Shown here: positions 1 through 6,504 of the stretch, one piece after another
Layout: the number at the start of each line of letters is the position of its first letter
How positions within the stretch are numbered: position 1 is the stretch's first letter
From: an uncultured Planctomycetaceae bacterium
GTDB lineage: Bacteria > Planctomycetota > Planctomycetia > Pirellulales > UBA1268
DNA: 8,034 bases
Assembly (NCBI GenBank): GCA_937900985.1
Contig: CALCGM010000584.1
Span: forward strand, 1 to 8,034
Direction of reading: 5' to 3'
The notes under the pieces: generated by a model
Databases searched by the model: none
What the model was told of the DNA's origin: nothing
Seen by the model: the letters and a program-made list of their open reading frames with translations, nothing else
Position numbers and translations under genes: made by a program

Positions 1-922
1 GGAACCGCATGTACTGTTTCCACGTTTCCACCGGTGTGGTGGTGAAAATCGCTTCAAGCGCCTGAAAGTAGCTCGGTGTGGCGACGTTGACTTCCGCAAG
101 GTCTGTGGCACCAACAGCGGTGAAAAACTCCCCCCACGGCAGCGAGGGCGTCAGCTCGGGGAGATCGCCCACGGCATACTTGTTGTAGCGCAGGTTTGCG
201 TCGCGGAGCTTGGTGCGGGACCACTGAAACAGGGCGAGTTTGGTTTCCAGCTCGACGATGTCGCCTGCCGCCTGCTCGCCACCGGGCAGGCCGGCAAGCT
301 CAAAGAGCGTCGCGATGTAGTCGCGGAGGGCTTTGCGGGCTTCGATATAGCGGTCGTCGTCGATGAAGTAGTAGTCGCGGTCGGGCAGACTGGTGCCGCT
401 CTGGTAGACCGCAGCGAGGTGCTCCTTGGAGCTCTTGGCGTCGGTGCCAACGTAGAAGGCGATCGGGCCGCCAACGCCGACCGTCTGCAGAACGCCAAAG
501 TGGCGGATGACGTCTTCGGTCGTGGCGAGGCCGTCGATGGCATCGAGCTCGGGCTTGAGCGGGGCAACGCCGGCCTCCTCGATGGCCTCGGTGTTCATGA
601 AGCTGCGGTAGAAACCGCCGATTCGCTGCACGTTGCCGGAGGCGTTTTCGGTGGCGGCCGCCTCCTGCATGATCGCGTGGATGTTTTCGATTGCTTCGTC
701 GGAGAGCTGGGTAAACGAGCCGTAGTCCGACTTGTCGGCGGGGATCTCGGTTTCTTGGAGCCACTGCCCGTTGACGTGCCCAAAGAGGTTGTCTTGGGGC
801 CGGACTCTCCTGTCGAAGTTTTCCGTGGAGATTCCCGAACGCAGCTCCTCCGCTTCGAGACTGGTGGCGAGGGCCACCATGAGCAGAGAGAAGACGACGC
901 GAAGTGGCATGTGGTGATCCAT
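1..922 (-). CDS. M13 family metallopeptidase (neprilysin/PepO-like), N-terminal part, cut by window edge
   Basis: This open frame begins at the ATG at 922 and runs without a stop off the left edge, giving the first 307 residues of a protein that is normally about 650-700 residues. Residues 5-24 look like a Sec signal peptide: an Arg at 8, a hydrophobic stretch at 9-22, and a likely cleavage after SLEA. The mature part matches the M13 N-terminal domain. RPQDNLFGHVNGQWL lies at 41-55, EIPADKSDYGSF at 59-70, and SLPDRDYYF at 178-186. The last visible residues, WKQYMRF at 301-307, are also typical of the family. Known members are zinc endopeptidases that cut oligopeptides; the HExxH catalytic domain lies beyond the window, so activity cannot be judged. 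An in-frame ATG at 910 gives an equally good signal peptide, and neither start has a visible Shine-Dalgarno sequence. The cupin gene upstream on the same strand is 87 bp away and could be co-transcribed. The family call is firm; the start is not. Confidence 0.9.
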   Translation of the reverse strand, partial: MDHHMPLRVVFSLLMVALATSLEAEELRSGISTENFDRRVRPQDNLFGHVNGQWLQETEIPADKSDYGSFTQLSDEAIENIHAIMQEAAATENASGNVQRIGGFYRSFMNTEAIEEAGVAPLKPELDAIDGLATTEDVIRHFGVLQTVGVGGPIAFYVGTDAKSSKEHLAAVYQSGTSLPDRDYYFIDDDRYIEARKALRDYIATLFELAGLPGGEQAAGDIVELETKLALFQWSRTKLRDANLRYNKYAVGDLPELTPSLPWGEFFTAVGATDLAEVNVATPSYFQALEAIFTTTPVETWKQYMRF

Positions 923-1009
923 GGCGAGTGGGAGTGGAGGCGGGGCCAGCAGCGAGGCGAATAGGCAATGGCCGGTGGCCGGGCGGGCAGGGCAGAAGCC
1001 AGGGCTCCG

Positions 1010-1378
1010 CTAGGAGGGCTCCTCTAAGAAGGTGTCGCTGTGTTCATACGCCGGGGCGCATGTGCACAAAAACACCAGCTCGTCGTCGCCGGTGTTTTCG
1101 ATCGTGTGCCGGAGGCCTGGGGGGATGGCGATCGCATCGCCGGGGCCCACGGGCCGCGTCTCGCTGCCGAGGGTCATCGAGGCGGTGCCCGAGAGGATGT
1201 AGTAGATCTCCTCGGTCACCTTGTGGTGGTGGGGGATCGTGGCCTTGCCGGGCGGCAGCCGGGCCTCCGCGAGGCTCTGGTTGCGGATCGCCGAGTTGCG
1301 ATGGGCCATCAGCTCGCGGATTGTCGAGCCGTCGACCGTCGTGAAGGGAGTCGTGTCGCGGTGATTGATGATGTCCAT
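1010..1378 (-). CDS. Single-domain cupin protein (cupin_2 type)
   Basis: This 122-residue protein contains both conserved cupin motifs in full. Motif 1 spans 44-64 (G44, H50, H52, E57, G64, with three consecutive His at 50-52). Motif 2 spans 80-95 (G80, P86, G88, H91, N95). H50/H52, E57 and H91 are the expected metal ligands, so a mononuclear metal site is likely. There is no signal peptide or membrane segment, so it should be cytoplasmic. The length fits a stand-alone RmlC-like barrel. Small cupins of this kind serve as dioxygenases, isomerases, decarboxylases or sensors, and nothing here allows a choice between them. The ATG at 1378 has no clear Shine-Dalgarno upstream, but the conserved body starts close to it and no better start is visible. 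The gene is divergent from the DUF2293 gene and lies 87 bp upstream of the M13 peptidase on the same strand. Confidence 0.85.
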   Translation of the reverse strand: MDIINHRDTTPFTTVDGSTIRELMAHRNSAIRNQSLAEARLPPGKATIPHHHKVTEEIYYILSGTASMTLGSETRPVGPGDAIAIPPGLRHTIENTGDDELVFLCTCAPAYEHSDTFLEEPS

Positions 1379-1407
1379 GCAGGAGAGGATAGCAGCGAGC
1401 CCAGAAG

Positions 1408-1436
1408 TCCACTACGTGGAGGCGAGCGATGTCGCT
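1408..1436. promoter_or_regulatory. Two adjacent inverted repeats in the cupin/DUF2293 divergent gap
   Basis: The 93 bp between the divergent starts at 1378 and 1472 hold two short dyads. TCCAC-TAC-GTGGA occupies 1408-1420 (5-bp perfect arms, 3-bp spacer). AGCGA-TG-TCGCT occupies 1425-1436 (5-bp perfect arms, 2-bp spacer). Their centres are about 16-17 bp apart. Such dyads can be operators for a dimeric regulator shared by divergent genes, but arms this short also arise by chance in GC-rich DNA. I found no convincing -35/-10 pair on either strand here. Confidence 0.25.
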
Positions 1437-1471
1437 GAGGATTGAGGGGGAGACGTGCCGATAAAGGCGGT

Positions 1472-2143
1472 ATGGCATCCCCCACGTTTCATCGCGGTCC
1501 ACGTCCCAACACGGTCAGGCAGGCCTCGGGGGAGGTCTGCGAGGTGCCCGAGGGCTGGGGCCTGCTGCTGCCCGGCGATGCGGGCCTCACGCGTCGCGTG
1601 AAAGCCGCGGGTGAGCACTGGGTGGTTCAGGAGAAGGTGGGCCGGCGGACCTATTCACGCGGCGTGTATGCCCCGCAAGCAACGATCGACCGGATCCGGC
1701 AGGAGCTCGCGGCCGAGCGATCCACCGACGCTTACGCGCGTCGGCGGAAGGCCGATACCAAGCGGCGGGAAACCCAGCAGGCCGCGTATGCCGAAGACTT
1801 TGAGGCGGCGGTCCGCGGATTCCTCGGGTTTCATCAGCAGCATGCTGCCCTGGCGGCAAAGCTCGCGGCGGTCGTGGCGGCCCACGCCACGCCGGTGGGG
1901 AGCGGCACGGTGGCCCGCACGCAGCGGATCCCGATCGAGCGGCGGGCCGAAGCTGCGGTGATCGCCTGGCTGCGTCACCAGACAACGGCCTACGACTCGA
2001 TGAAGATTCCCCGGGCAAAGGGCAAGCGACGCGAGGTGCGGCGGATGCTTGCCGAGCGTTCCCGCGAGCTGCTCAACAGCTACCGTCGCGGCGACGCGAT
2101 CGCAGCGGGCTGTCCACTCGCAGCAGCCCTGCAGCAGGGCTAG
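1472..2143 (+). CDS. DUF2293 domain-containing protein, function unknown
   Basis: This is a basic, soluble protein of 223 residues from the ATG at 1472. An in-frame TTG at 1442 would add ten residues that carry no conserved signal. The ATG is preceded by a weak AAAGGCGG stretch. The N-terminal part (about 28-80) reads as a compact conserved block, including LLLPGDAGLTRRVK and WVVQEKVGRRTYSRGV. Residues 80-135 are rich in Arg, Ala and Glu and look helical. The block HATPVGSGTVART (138-150) leads into the C-terminal part, where AVIAWLRHQTTAYD (162-175) and KRREVRRML (185-193) match my recollection of the DUF2293 signature (R-H-x-x-T-x-Y-D followed by an Arg-rich helix). No enzyme activity is established for this family as far as I know. 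The many Arg residues and conserved His/Tyr/Asp leave nucleic-acid binding possible, but that is a guess. It has no signal peptide or membrane segment. It is divergent from the cupin and convergent with the sulfatase at 2302-3735. Confidence 0.8.
   Translation: MASPTFHRGPRPNTVRQASGEVCEVPEGWGLLLPGDAGLTRRVKAAGEHWVVQEKVGRRTYSRGVYAPQATIDRIRQELAAERSTDAYARRRKADTKRRETQQAAYAEDFEAAVRGFLGFHQQHAALAAKLAAVVAAHATPVGSGTVARTQRIPIERRAEAAVIAWLRHQTTAYDSMKIPRAKGKRREVRRMLAERSRELLNSYRRGDAIAAGCPLAAALQQG
2125..2141 (+). terminator. Weak hairpin overlapping the end of the DUF2293 gene
   Basis: AGCCCTGCAGCAGGGCT is a perfect inverted repeat around a central A. It can fold into a stem of six or seven pairs with a small loop, ending on the first base of the stop codon. 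No T-run follows it, so it is at best a poor intrinsic terminator and may simply reflect an Ala/Gln-rich C-terminus. Confidence 0.2.
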
Positions 2144-2211
2144 CTGTCCGCGAAACACGCCATCGATGGCCTTTTCCCAACCAAGCGACGCCCCAGCCGA
2201 GGTTTTTGGGA

Positions 2212-2291
2212 GCCGCCGGTCGCCGCATCCTGCGGCGGCAGAGTTGTTCCACAGTCTGCGAACGCCCGTCCGGCGGGGTTCGGGCGGTTCG
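2212..2291. terminator. Nested hairpins between convergent DUF2293 and sulfatase genes
   Basis: The 158-bp convergent gap (2144-2301) holds several stems. CGCCGCA-TCC-TGCGGCG (2221-2237) is a perfect 7-bp stem with a 3-base loop. It competes with an outer pairing of GCCGCC (2212-2217) with GGCGGC (2234-2239). A second stem pairs CGAACGCCCG (2259-2268) with CGGGCGGTTCG (2281-2291) with one bulged G. On the plus strand the first stem is followed by a short T-containing stretch (GTTGTT) but no true T-run; on the minus strand there is none. The position after two stop codons fits a bidirectional transcription end, and a dispersed REP-like element is the alternative. Confidence 0.35.
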
Positions 2292-2301
2292 GGAAAGCCC
2301 G

Positions 2302-3735
2302 TCAGTGCTGTCCGAGATCGTTGGCCCGAATGGCCGCGAGTTTTTCGCGGAGCTCTCGGCGGAACTGGTCGACGACGGCTGCATGATCCGGGGAGGTGGC
2401 GAGGTTGGTGAACTGCTGGGGATCGGCCCGCATGTCGAAGAGCTCGATGCCGCCGGAGGCGTCTTCGCGATACTGGATGTAGGCCCAGCGGTCGTTGCGA
2501 AGCAGGAAGCCTTTGCTGGAGGGAGCCACGCAGAAGGCCGTTTCGCGGACTTCGCGGGTGGGGTCGCGGAGAAGCGGTGAGATGTCTTTGCCTTGCAGCC
2601 GTTCGGGCACGGGCATGTTGCAGAGGCTCAGCGTCGTGGGAAAAAGATCGAGCAGTTCGACAAACGAGTTGCAGACGGCTGGCGTCTGGCCGGGCACATG
2701 CACAATCAGCGGCACCATTGCCGACTCGTCACGGAGGCTGACCTTCGCCCAGAAGTCGTGCTCGCCGAGATGGTAGCCATGGTCGCTGGTGAAGATCACG
2801 ATCGTGCGATCGGCCTGCCCAGTCGCCTCGAGGGCGGCGAGCACCTTGCCCACCTGCGCATCCATGTAGCGGACAGACGCGTAGTAGCCGGCGATCGCTT
2901 TTTTCTGCCGCCGCTCGTCCATCTTCATGTTGAGGCTGGTTTTGTAGTTGATGCCCGCTTTGGGGATGTCGTCCCAGTCGCCGGGAAGTTTGCGGGGCAG
3001 GCTCATCGACGAGAAGGGGCGGAAGGGATCGAAGTAGGGTGATGGGGCGACAAAGGGCACGTGCGGCCGCACGAAGCCGACCGCGAGAAAGAAGGGTGTG
3101 TCGCCCTGGCTCTCGAGGAGCCGCACGGCCGTGGCCGCGGTCTTGCCGTCGGAGTGGACCGAGTCGTCGCCGTCGGCTTCCACAACGACAAACGTGTTGC
3201 CGCCCACGACCGGCTTGGTGCCATCGGGATTGCCTTCGAGCGTTTCGCCGACTCCGGCAGCCTTCCACTCAGGGCCAGGGCTGTTGAACCGCTCCGTCCA
3301 CGACTGCGGGTCGTCGGCTCCGTCGCTCCCGTCCTCAATCCCTCCCGGCACGCCCATATGGAAGATCTTGCTCACACGCGTGGTGGAGTAGCCGGCATTT
3401 TTGAAAGCCTCCGCCCAGGTCTCGCGGCTGCCGATCTGGGGCCGCGGGCTCGTGTAGCCCAAGACACCGGTGGCGTGTGGGTAGTAGCCGCTCATCAACG
3501 ACGCCCGCGATGGACCGCAGTAGGTGCCCTGGCAGTAGGCCCGCGTGAAGCGTGTGCCTTTGGAGGCGAGCGCGTCGATGTGTGGTGTGTCACACACGTC
3601 GTTGCCGTAGCAGGACAGCGCGGTGGAGGTGAGGTCGTCGGAGATGATGAAGAGCACGTTCCAAGGCGTGTCGGCAGCCCGTGCTGCGGAGGCCACCATC
3701 AGCACGCAGGAGAGGATGATGGGCAGCGGTCGCAT
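2302..3735 (-). CDS. Secreted S1 sulfatase, iduronate-2-sulfatase-like
   Basis: This 477-residue protein hydrolyses sulfate esters by family. Residues 1-20 form a Sec signal peptide (hydrophobic core 4-18, cleavage probably after A20), placing it in the periplasm or outside. The fold markers run in order: the metal-binding pair D33-D34 in LFIISDDL; the formylglycine motif C73-G-P-S-R, with Cys as the residue to be oxidised; SKIFH at 122-126, which replaces the usual GKWH and resembles the GKVFH of human iduronate-2-sulfatase; FFLAVGFVRPHVPF; and the second metal site S-D318-H319-G320 followed by YHLGEHDFWAK. The last two blocks also resemble iduronate-2-sulfatase, so an S1_7-type subfamily is likely, with a uronate-2-sulfate substrate as an inference. 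The ATG at 3735 is chosen because GGAGG lies six bases upstream and the signal peptide starts there; the longer start at 3789 adds an Arg/Pro-rich leader. It is divergent from a second sulfatase. Confidence 0.93.
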   Translation of the reverse strand: MRPLPIILSCVLMVASAARAADTPWNVLFIISDDLTSTALSCYGNDVCDTPHIDALASKGTRFTRAYCQGTYCGPSRASLMSGYYPHATGVLGYTSPRPQIGSRETWAEAFKNAGYSTTRVSKIFHMGVPGGIEDGSDGADDPQSWTERFNSPGPEWKAAGVGETLEGNPDGTKPVVGGNTFVVVEADGDDSVHSDGKTAATAVRLLESQGDTPFFLAVGFVRPHVPFVAPSPYFDPFRPFSSMSLPRKLPGDWDDIPKAGINYKTSLNMKMDERRQKKAIAGYYASVRYMDAQVGKVLAALEATGQADRTIVIFTSDHGYHLGEHDFWAKVSLRDESAMVPLIVHVPGQTPAVCNSFVELLDLFPTTLSLCNMPVPERLQGKDISPLLRDPTREVRETAFCVAPSSKGFLLRNDRWAYIQYREDASGGIELFDMRADPQQFTNLATSPDHAAVVDQFRRELREKLAAIRANDLGQH

Positions 3736-3761
3736 GAGGGGCCTCCGGGGTGGCGGGCGAC

Positions 3762-3790
3762 TTGACCCGCGGTGCGATTCGGCATGCAAT
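3762..3790 (+). promoter_or_regulatory. Candidate sigma70-type promoter for the plus-strand sulfatase
   Basis: TTGACC (3762-3767, five of six matches to the -35 consensus) and TGCAAT (3785-3790, four of six to the -10 consensus) are separated by exactly 17 bp. They lie in the 135-bp gap between the two divergent sulfatase starts. Transcription would begin near 3797, giving a leader of about 70 bases to the ATG at 3871. I found no equally good pair on the minus strand for the other sulfatase. One matching pair in GC-rich DNA is suggestive, not proof. Confidence 0.4.
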
Positions 3791-3870
3791 GAGCAACCGC
3801 GAGTGTATGCGAGAGGGGGTCGCGGGGCCGACCACCGCCTGCGGTCGACAGCAGAGCCAATGAGGACGCG

Positions 3871-5271
3871 ATGAGCCGAAATCGATGCTGGTGTGTGCTG
3901 TGGGCGATTGGTGCGTGCCTGGCGGTCGCAGCTGGTCGTGCCGCGGTCGCGGCCGACCGGCAGCCGAACGTGATCGTGATTCTCACCGACGACCAGGGCT
4001 CGGTCGATGCCGGTTGCTACGGCACCGACGACCTGCAGACGCCCGCCATCGATGCGCTTGCAGCGGATGGTGTGCGGTTCAGCCAGTTTTATGCCGCCGC
4101 ACCGGTCTGCTCGCCGTCGCGGGCCGGACTGCTCACGGGCCGCTATCCGATCAGAGCGGGGATGCCGGGCAATGCAGGGGCGCCGCCGTCAGAAGGGGTC
4201 AACACGCTCGAGGAGGTCGAGGGCAGCGCGGGGGCTGCCTGGGCTGCTCAGACGACGATGGCCGAGGTGTTTCAGAAGGCGGGCTACGCCACGGCCCACA
4301 TCGGCAAGTGGCACCTGCACGCACACGCCGGGGCTCGGCCGCTCGATCAGGGATTTGACGCATCCTTTGGCCACATGGGCGGCTGCATCGACAACTACTC
4401 GCATGTCTTCTACTGGAACGGCCCCAACCGGCATGACCTCTGGCGGGGCAATGCCCGCATCCGCGAAACGGGCGGCTTCTTTCCCGACCTGATGGTCCGC
4501 GAAGCAACCGCCTTCATGGAGCAGTGCGAAGACCGGCCGTTCTTCCTCTACTTTGCGATGAACTGCCCACACTATCCCTACCAAGGCGAGGCCGAGTGGC
4601 TTGAGGCCTACGCCGAGCTTCCCTATCCCCGCAACCTCTACGCGGCATTTCTCTCGTCGCAGGATGCGCGGATCGGCAGCCTGCTGGAGGCCGTGGCGGG
4701 CCTCGGCCTCAAAGACGACACGATCGTGGTGTTTCAGTCAGACCATGGCCACTCCACGGAAGAGCGGGCGCACGGTGGCGGCGGCAGCGCGGGACCGTAT
4801 CGCGGCGCGAAGTTTAGCCTCTTTGAAGGGGGGATTCGCGTGCCGGCGATCATCTCCTGGCCGGGGCATCTGCCGGCAGGGGAGGTTCGCGAGCAGCTGG
4901 CCCACAGCTGCGACTGGCTGCCCACGCTGGCGGAACTCTGCGGGATCGGGCCGCTGCAGCATGACGTCGACGGCAAGAGCCTGGCAGCGGTGATCCGCGG
5001 AACGGATGCGGCGTCGCCGCACGACGTGGTGCACTGGACGATCGGCAACAGCTGGGCGGTGAGGCGCGGGCCCTGGAAGCTGATCGCCAAGCCCAACGAC
5101 ACCTCCGGCAAGGCACCCCTCGGAGCCAGCGACGCCCTGTTTCTCTCCAATCTCTCCCGCGATGTCGGCGAGATGGAGAATCTCGCTGCGGCCAACCCCG
5201 ACGTGGTGGCAGCGCTCACGCAGCTCCACGACGACTGGGCTGCATCGCTGTCGGCATCCGACGCACGCTAG
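3871..5271 (+). CDS. Secreted S1 sulfatase, arylsulfatase / GalNAc-6-sulfatase-like
   Basis: This 466-residue protein is a second Cys-type sulfatase. A signal peptide covers about 1-28: basic start with R3 and R5, hydrophobic 9-22, cleavage near AVA-A. The markers are D40-D41 in VIVILTDDQG, the formylglycine motif C80-S-P-S-R-A-G-L-L-T-G, GKWH at 145-148 (K146 and H148 help bind the sulfate), and S-D291-H292-G293. R-G-A-K-F-S-L-F-E-G-G-I-R-V-P after the latter is the usual C-terminal active-site Lys/Arg block. The GKWH form and overall layout fit the ARSA/GALNS-like group and differ from the neighbouring IDS-like enzyme. The stretch between the formylglycine helix and GKWH is longer than usual, with a loop rich in Gly, Ala and Glu at about 97-127. 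A GAGGA lies four bases before the ATG. Like its neighbour it needs a formylglycine-generating enzyme, which is not in the window. The substrate cannot be told from sequence. Confidence 0.93.
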   Translation: MSRNRCWCVLWAIGACLAVAAGRAAVAADRQPNVIVILTDDQGSVDAGCYGTDDLQTPAIDALAADGVRFSQFYAAAPVCSPSRAGLLTGRYPIRAGMPGNAGAPPSEGVNTLEEVEGSAGAAWAAQTTMAEVFQKAGYATAHIGKWHLHAHAGARPLDQGFDASFGHMGGCIDNYSHVFYWNGPNRHDLWRGNARIRETGGFFPDLMVREATAFMEQCEDRPFFLYFAMNCPHYPYQGEAEWLEAYAELPYPRNLYAAFLSSQDARIGSLLEAVAGLGLKDDTIVVFQSDHGHSTEERAHGGGGSAGPYRGAKFSLFEGGIRVPAIISWPGHLPAGEVREQLAHSCDWLPTLAELCGIGPLQHDVDGKSLAAVIRGTDAASPHDVVHWTIGNSWAVRRGPWKLIAKPNDTSGKAPLGASDALFLSNLSRDVGEMENLAAANPDVVAALTQLHDDWAASLSASDAR

Positions 5272-5436
5272 TTTCGTGGCGGTCTCAGGGGGCTGCGAGG
5301 GTTGGGCTGAGGGCCCGCCGGCCGCCGGCAGAATCGCCTCAAGTTGCCCGCTGCTGCAGCCGATGGCCCTTGGAGGTTGCGCTCGCTGCGTGGTGGGCCG
5401 AAGGCTGGCCGCAGATCGCCACAAACTCTTCCGGTG

Positions 5437-6465
5437 ATGCCCATGGCTGGATGCCGGCCGACTCTCCGATCCGCCGCACCAGCTGCCGTGTGTGTGCTGG
5501 CCTGGGCGGCAGCGGCTGTGGCGTCGCTTTCGCCCGTCGCACTCGCCGCTGGCGGCGCCGCATGCGACCCGCCGGAAACACGGCTTGAGCTCTGGCGGGA
5601 ATCGCTGATCGGCCCTCTGGAGACCGAGTGCTGGACGCCGCTGACCCTGGCCGAGTTTTTCAGCGATGGCTGGGATCGGCCCTACGACTCGATCGATCAC
5701 ACCAATCCCAGGCAGACCTGGATCAACAGTGCCGACGGCGCGTTCTACCGGCTCGCCGTGATCTCCGGCACCTGGGCCCAGGGAACGTCAGACGTGGTCG
5801 ACACGGCCAATGGCAGCTTCTTTCTGTTCACGCCGCTCAACCGCCGCTTTGAGATCGGCTGGTTTCTGCCCTTCACGCTCATCGCGCCGGATCCACGCTC
5901 GCCTGCCACAGCAGCCACCCGCGGCACGGGCGACCTGACGGTGGCTCCTCGTTTTCTCCTGATGGAAGACAAGGAGTATTCGATCACCGCCAACTGCTAC
6001 GTCCGCTGCCCAACGGGAACGGCGGAAACCGGCAATGGGGTGGCGAGCCTTTCACCAGACATCGAGTTTTGGATGAACCCCACAGGCCACTGGGTGTTCC
6101 GGGGCGGCGCTGGCGTGACCGTTCCCACCAACCTGACGGCGGCCTCCACGCCGCTGCTCGAAGCCAACCCCTGGACGGGCTTCAACCTGACCCCCGGTCC
6201 GTTCAGCTCCTTTGATGCCCGCTTGGCCGCTGGCCTCTACCTGACGCCGAGCGATGCTCCGGTGTTGAAGCATCTCTGTGCGACCGTGGCGACCAACTTC
6301 CACACCCGTCTCTCCGGCGGCACCACGAGCTACTTCAGCATCACCCCCGGCATGCGGACGGGCATCGGCCGCGACTGGTATCTGCTGGCGGGCCTCGAAG
6401 TGCCCCTCGTGGGCCCGCTGCCGTTTGCCAACCAGGCCATCGTGCAGGCGATCAAAAACTTCTGA
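5437..6465 (+). CDS. Outer-membrane beta-barrel-like protein (planctomycete hypothetical, phenol-MetA/transporter-like)
   Basis: This 342-residue protein begins at the ATG at 5437 (another ATG follows at 5443; neither has a Shine-Dalgarno). An upstream TTG at 5344 would place 31 extra residues before the signal peptide and is unlikely. Residues 10-38 form a long Ala-rich signal peptide. The mature chain has alternating, aromatic-rich segments typical of beta strands, such as RRFEIGWFLPFTLIA (136-150), GDLTVAPRFLLM (165-176), and DWYLLAGLEVPL (313-324). It ends in Phe, as many outer-membrane barrels do. The central block resembles the PF13557 (MetA-pathway/transporter-like) style: GDLT, a strand, then a PTG turn at 192-194. 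Residues 75-110 (FFSDGWDRPYD, a PRQTW block, FYRL) recall a group of hypothetical planctomycete proteins, from memory. Five Cys in the mature chain (43, 66, 187, 191, 281) are unusual for a barrel. It follows the sulfatase by 165 bp on the same strand and could serve uptake of its products, but no function is shown. Confidence 0.72.
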   Translation: MPMAGCRPTLRSAAPAAVCVLAWAAAAVASLSPVALAAGGAACDPPETRLELWRESLIGPLETECWTPLTLAEFFSDGWDRPYDSIDHTNPRQTWINSADGAFYRLAVISGTWAQGTSDVVDTANGSFFLFTPLNRRFEIGWFLPFTLIAPDPRSPATAATRGTGDLTVAPRFLLMEDKEYSITANCYVRCPTGTAETGNGVASLSPDIEFWMNPTGHWVFRGGAGVTVPTNLTAASTPLLEANPWTGFNLTPGPFSSFDARLAAGLYLTPSDAPVLKHLCATVATNFHTRLSGGTTSYFSITPGMRTGIGRDWYLLAGLEVPLVGPLPFANQAIVQAIKNF

Positions 6466-6469
6466 TCCG

Positions 6470-6499
6470 CAGCGGGCGTGCCGCTGGCTGCCGAGCGGC
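6470..6499. terminator. Hairpin between convergent barrel-protein and GNAT genes
   Basis: The 39-bp gap between the two stop codons contains CAGCGG-GCGTG-CCGCTG (6470-6486), a perfect 6-bp stem with a 5-base loop, then a smaller GCCG-AG-CGGC (6490-6499). The position between convergent stops fits a shared transcription end. No T-run follows on either strand, so efficiency as an intrinsic terminator is doubtful. Confidence 0.4.
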
Positions 6500-6504
6500 G
6501 GCTG

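Noticed and set aside
419..964. 181-codon plus-strand open frame opposite the M13 peptidase
   Set aside because: The minus-strand frame encodes a clear M13 N-terminal domain through the whole stretch; the plus-strand product is a mirror-frame artefact.
923..1009. Small GC stems such as GGCC-GGT-GGCC between the cupin and M13 genes
   Set aside because: Four-base stems without a T-run are not distinguishable from background here.
3706..3708. Possible lipobox Cys (ILSC) in the signal peptide of the minus-strand sulfatase
   Set aside because: The Cys at residue 10 falls too early, leaving too short a hydrophobic region, and Leu at -2 does not fit the lipobox. A normal Sec signal with cleavage near ARA-A is better.
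3061..3765. 234-codon plus-strand open frame opposite the IDS-like sulfatase
   Set aside because: The sulfatase on the other strand is certain from its active-site motifs. This frame even runs across the sulfatase start and has no domain.
5317..5329. Direct repeat GCCGGC-C-GCCGGC between the sulfatase and the barrel gene
   Set aside because: Two copies of a six-base GC palindrome are expected by chance in such GC-rich DNA; no T-run or further structure makes it a terminator.
5344..5436. TTG start giving 31 extra residues on the barrel protein
   Set aside because: The extension is Arg/Gly/Pro-rich and would bury the signal peptide; the ATG at 5437 places the signal at the N-terminus.
4738..5700. 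320-codon minus-strand open frame antisense to the arylsulfatase-like gene and the start of the barrel gene
   Set aside because: It spans two well-supported plus-strand genes and their gap, and its translation shows low-complexity Arg/Pro/Gly composition with no motif.
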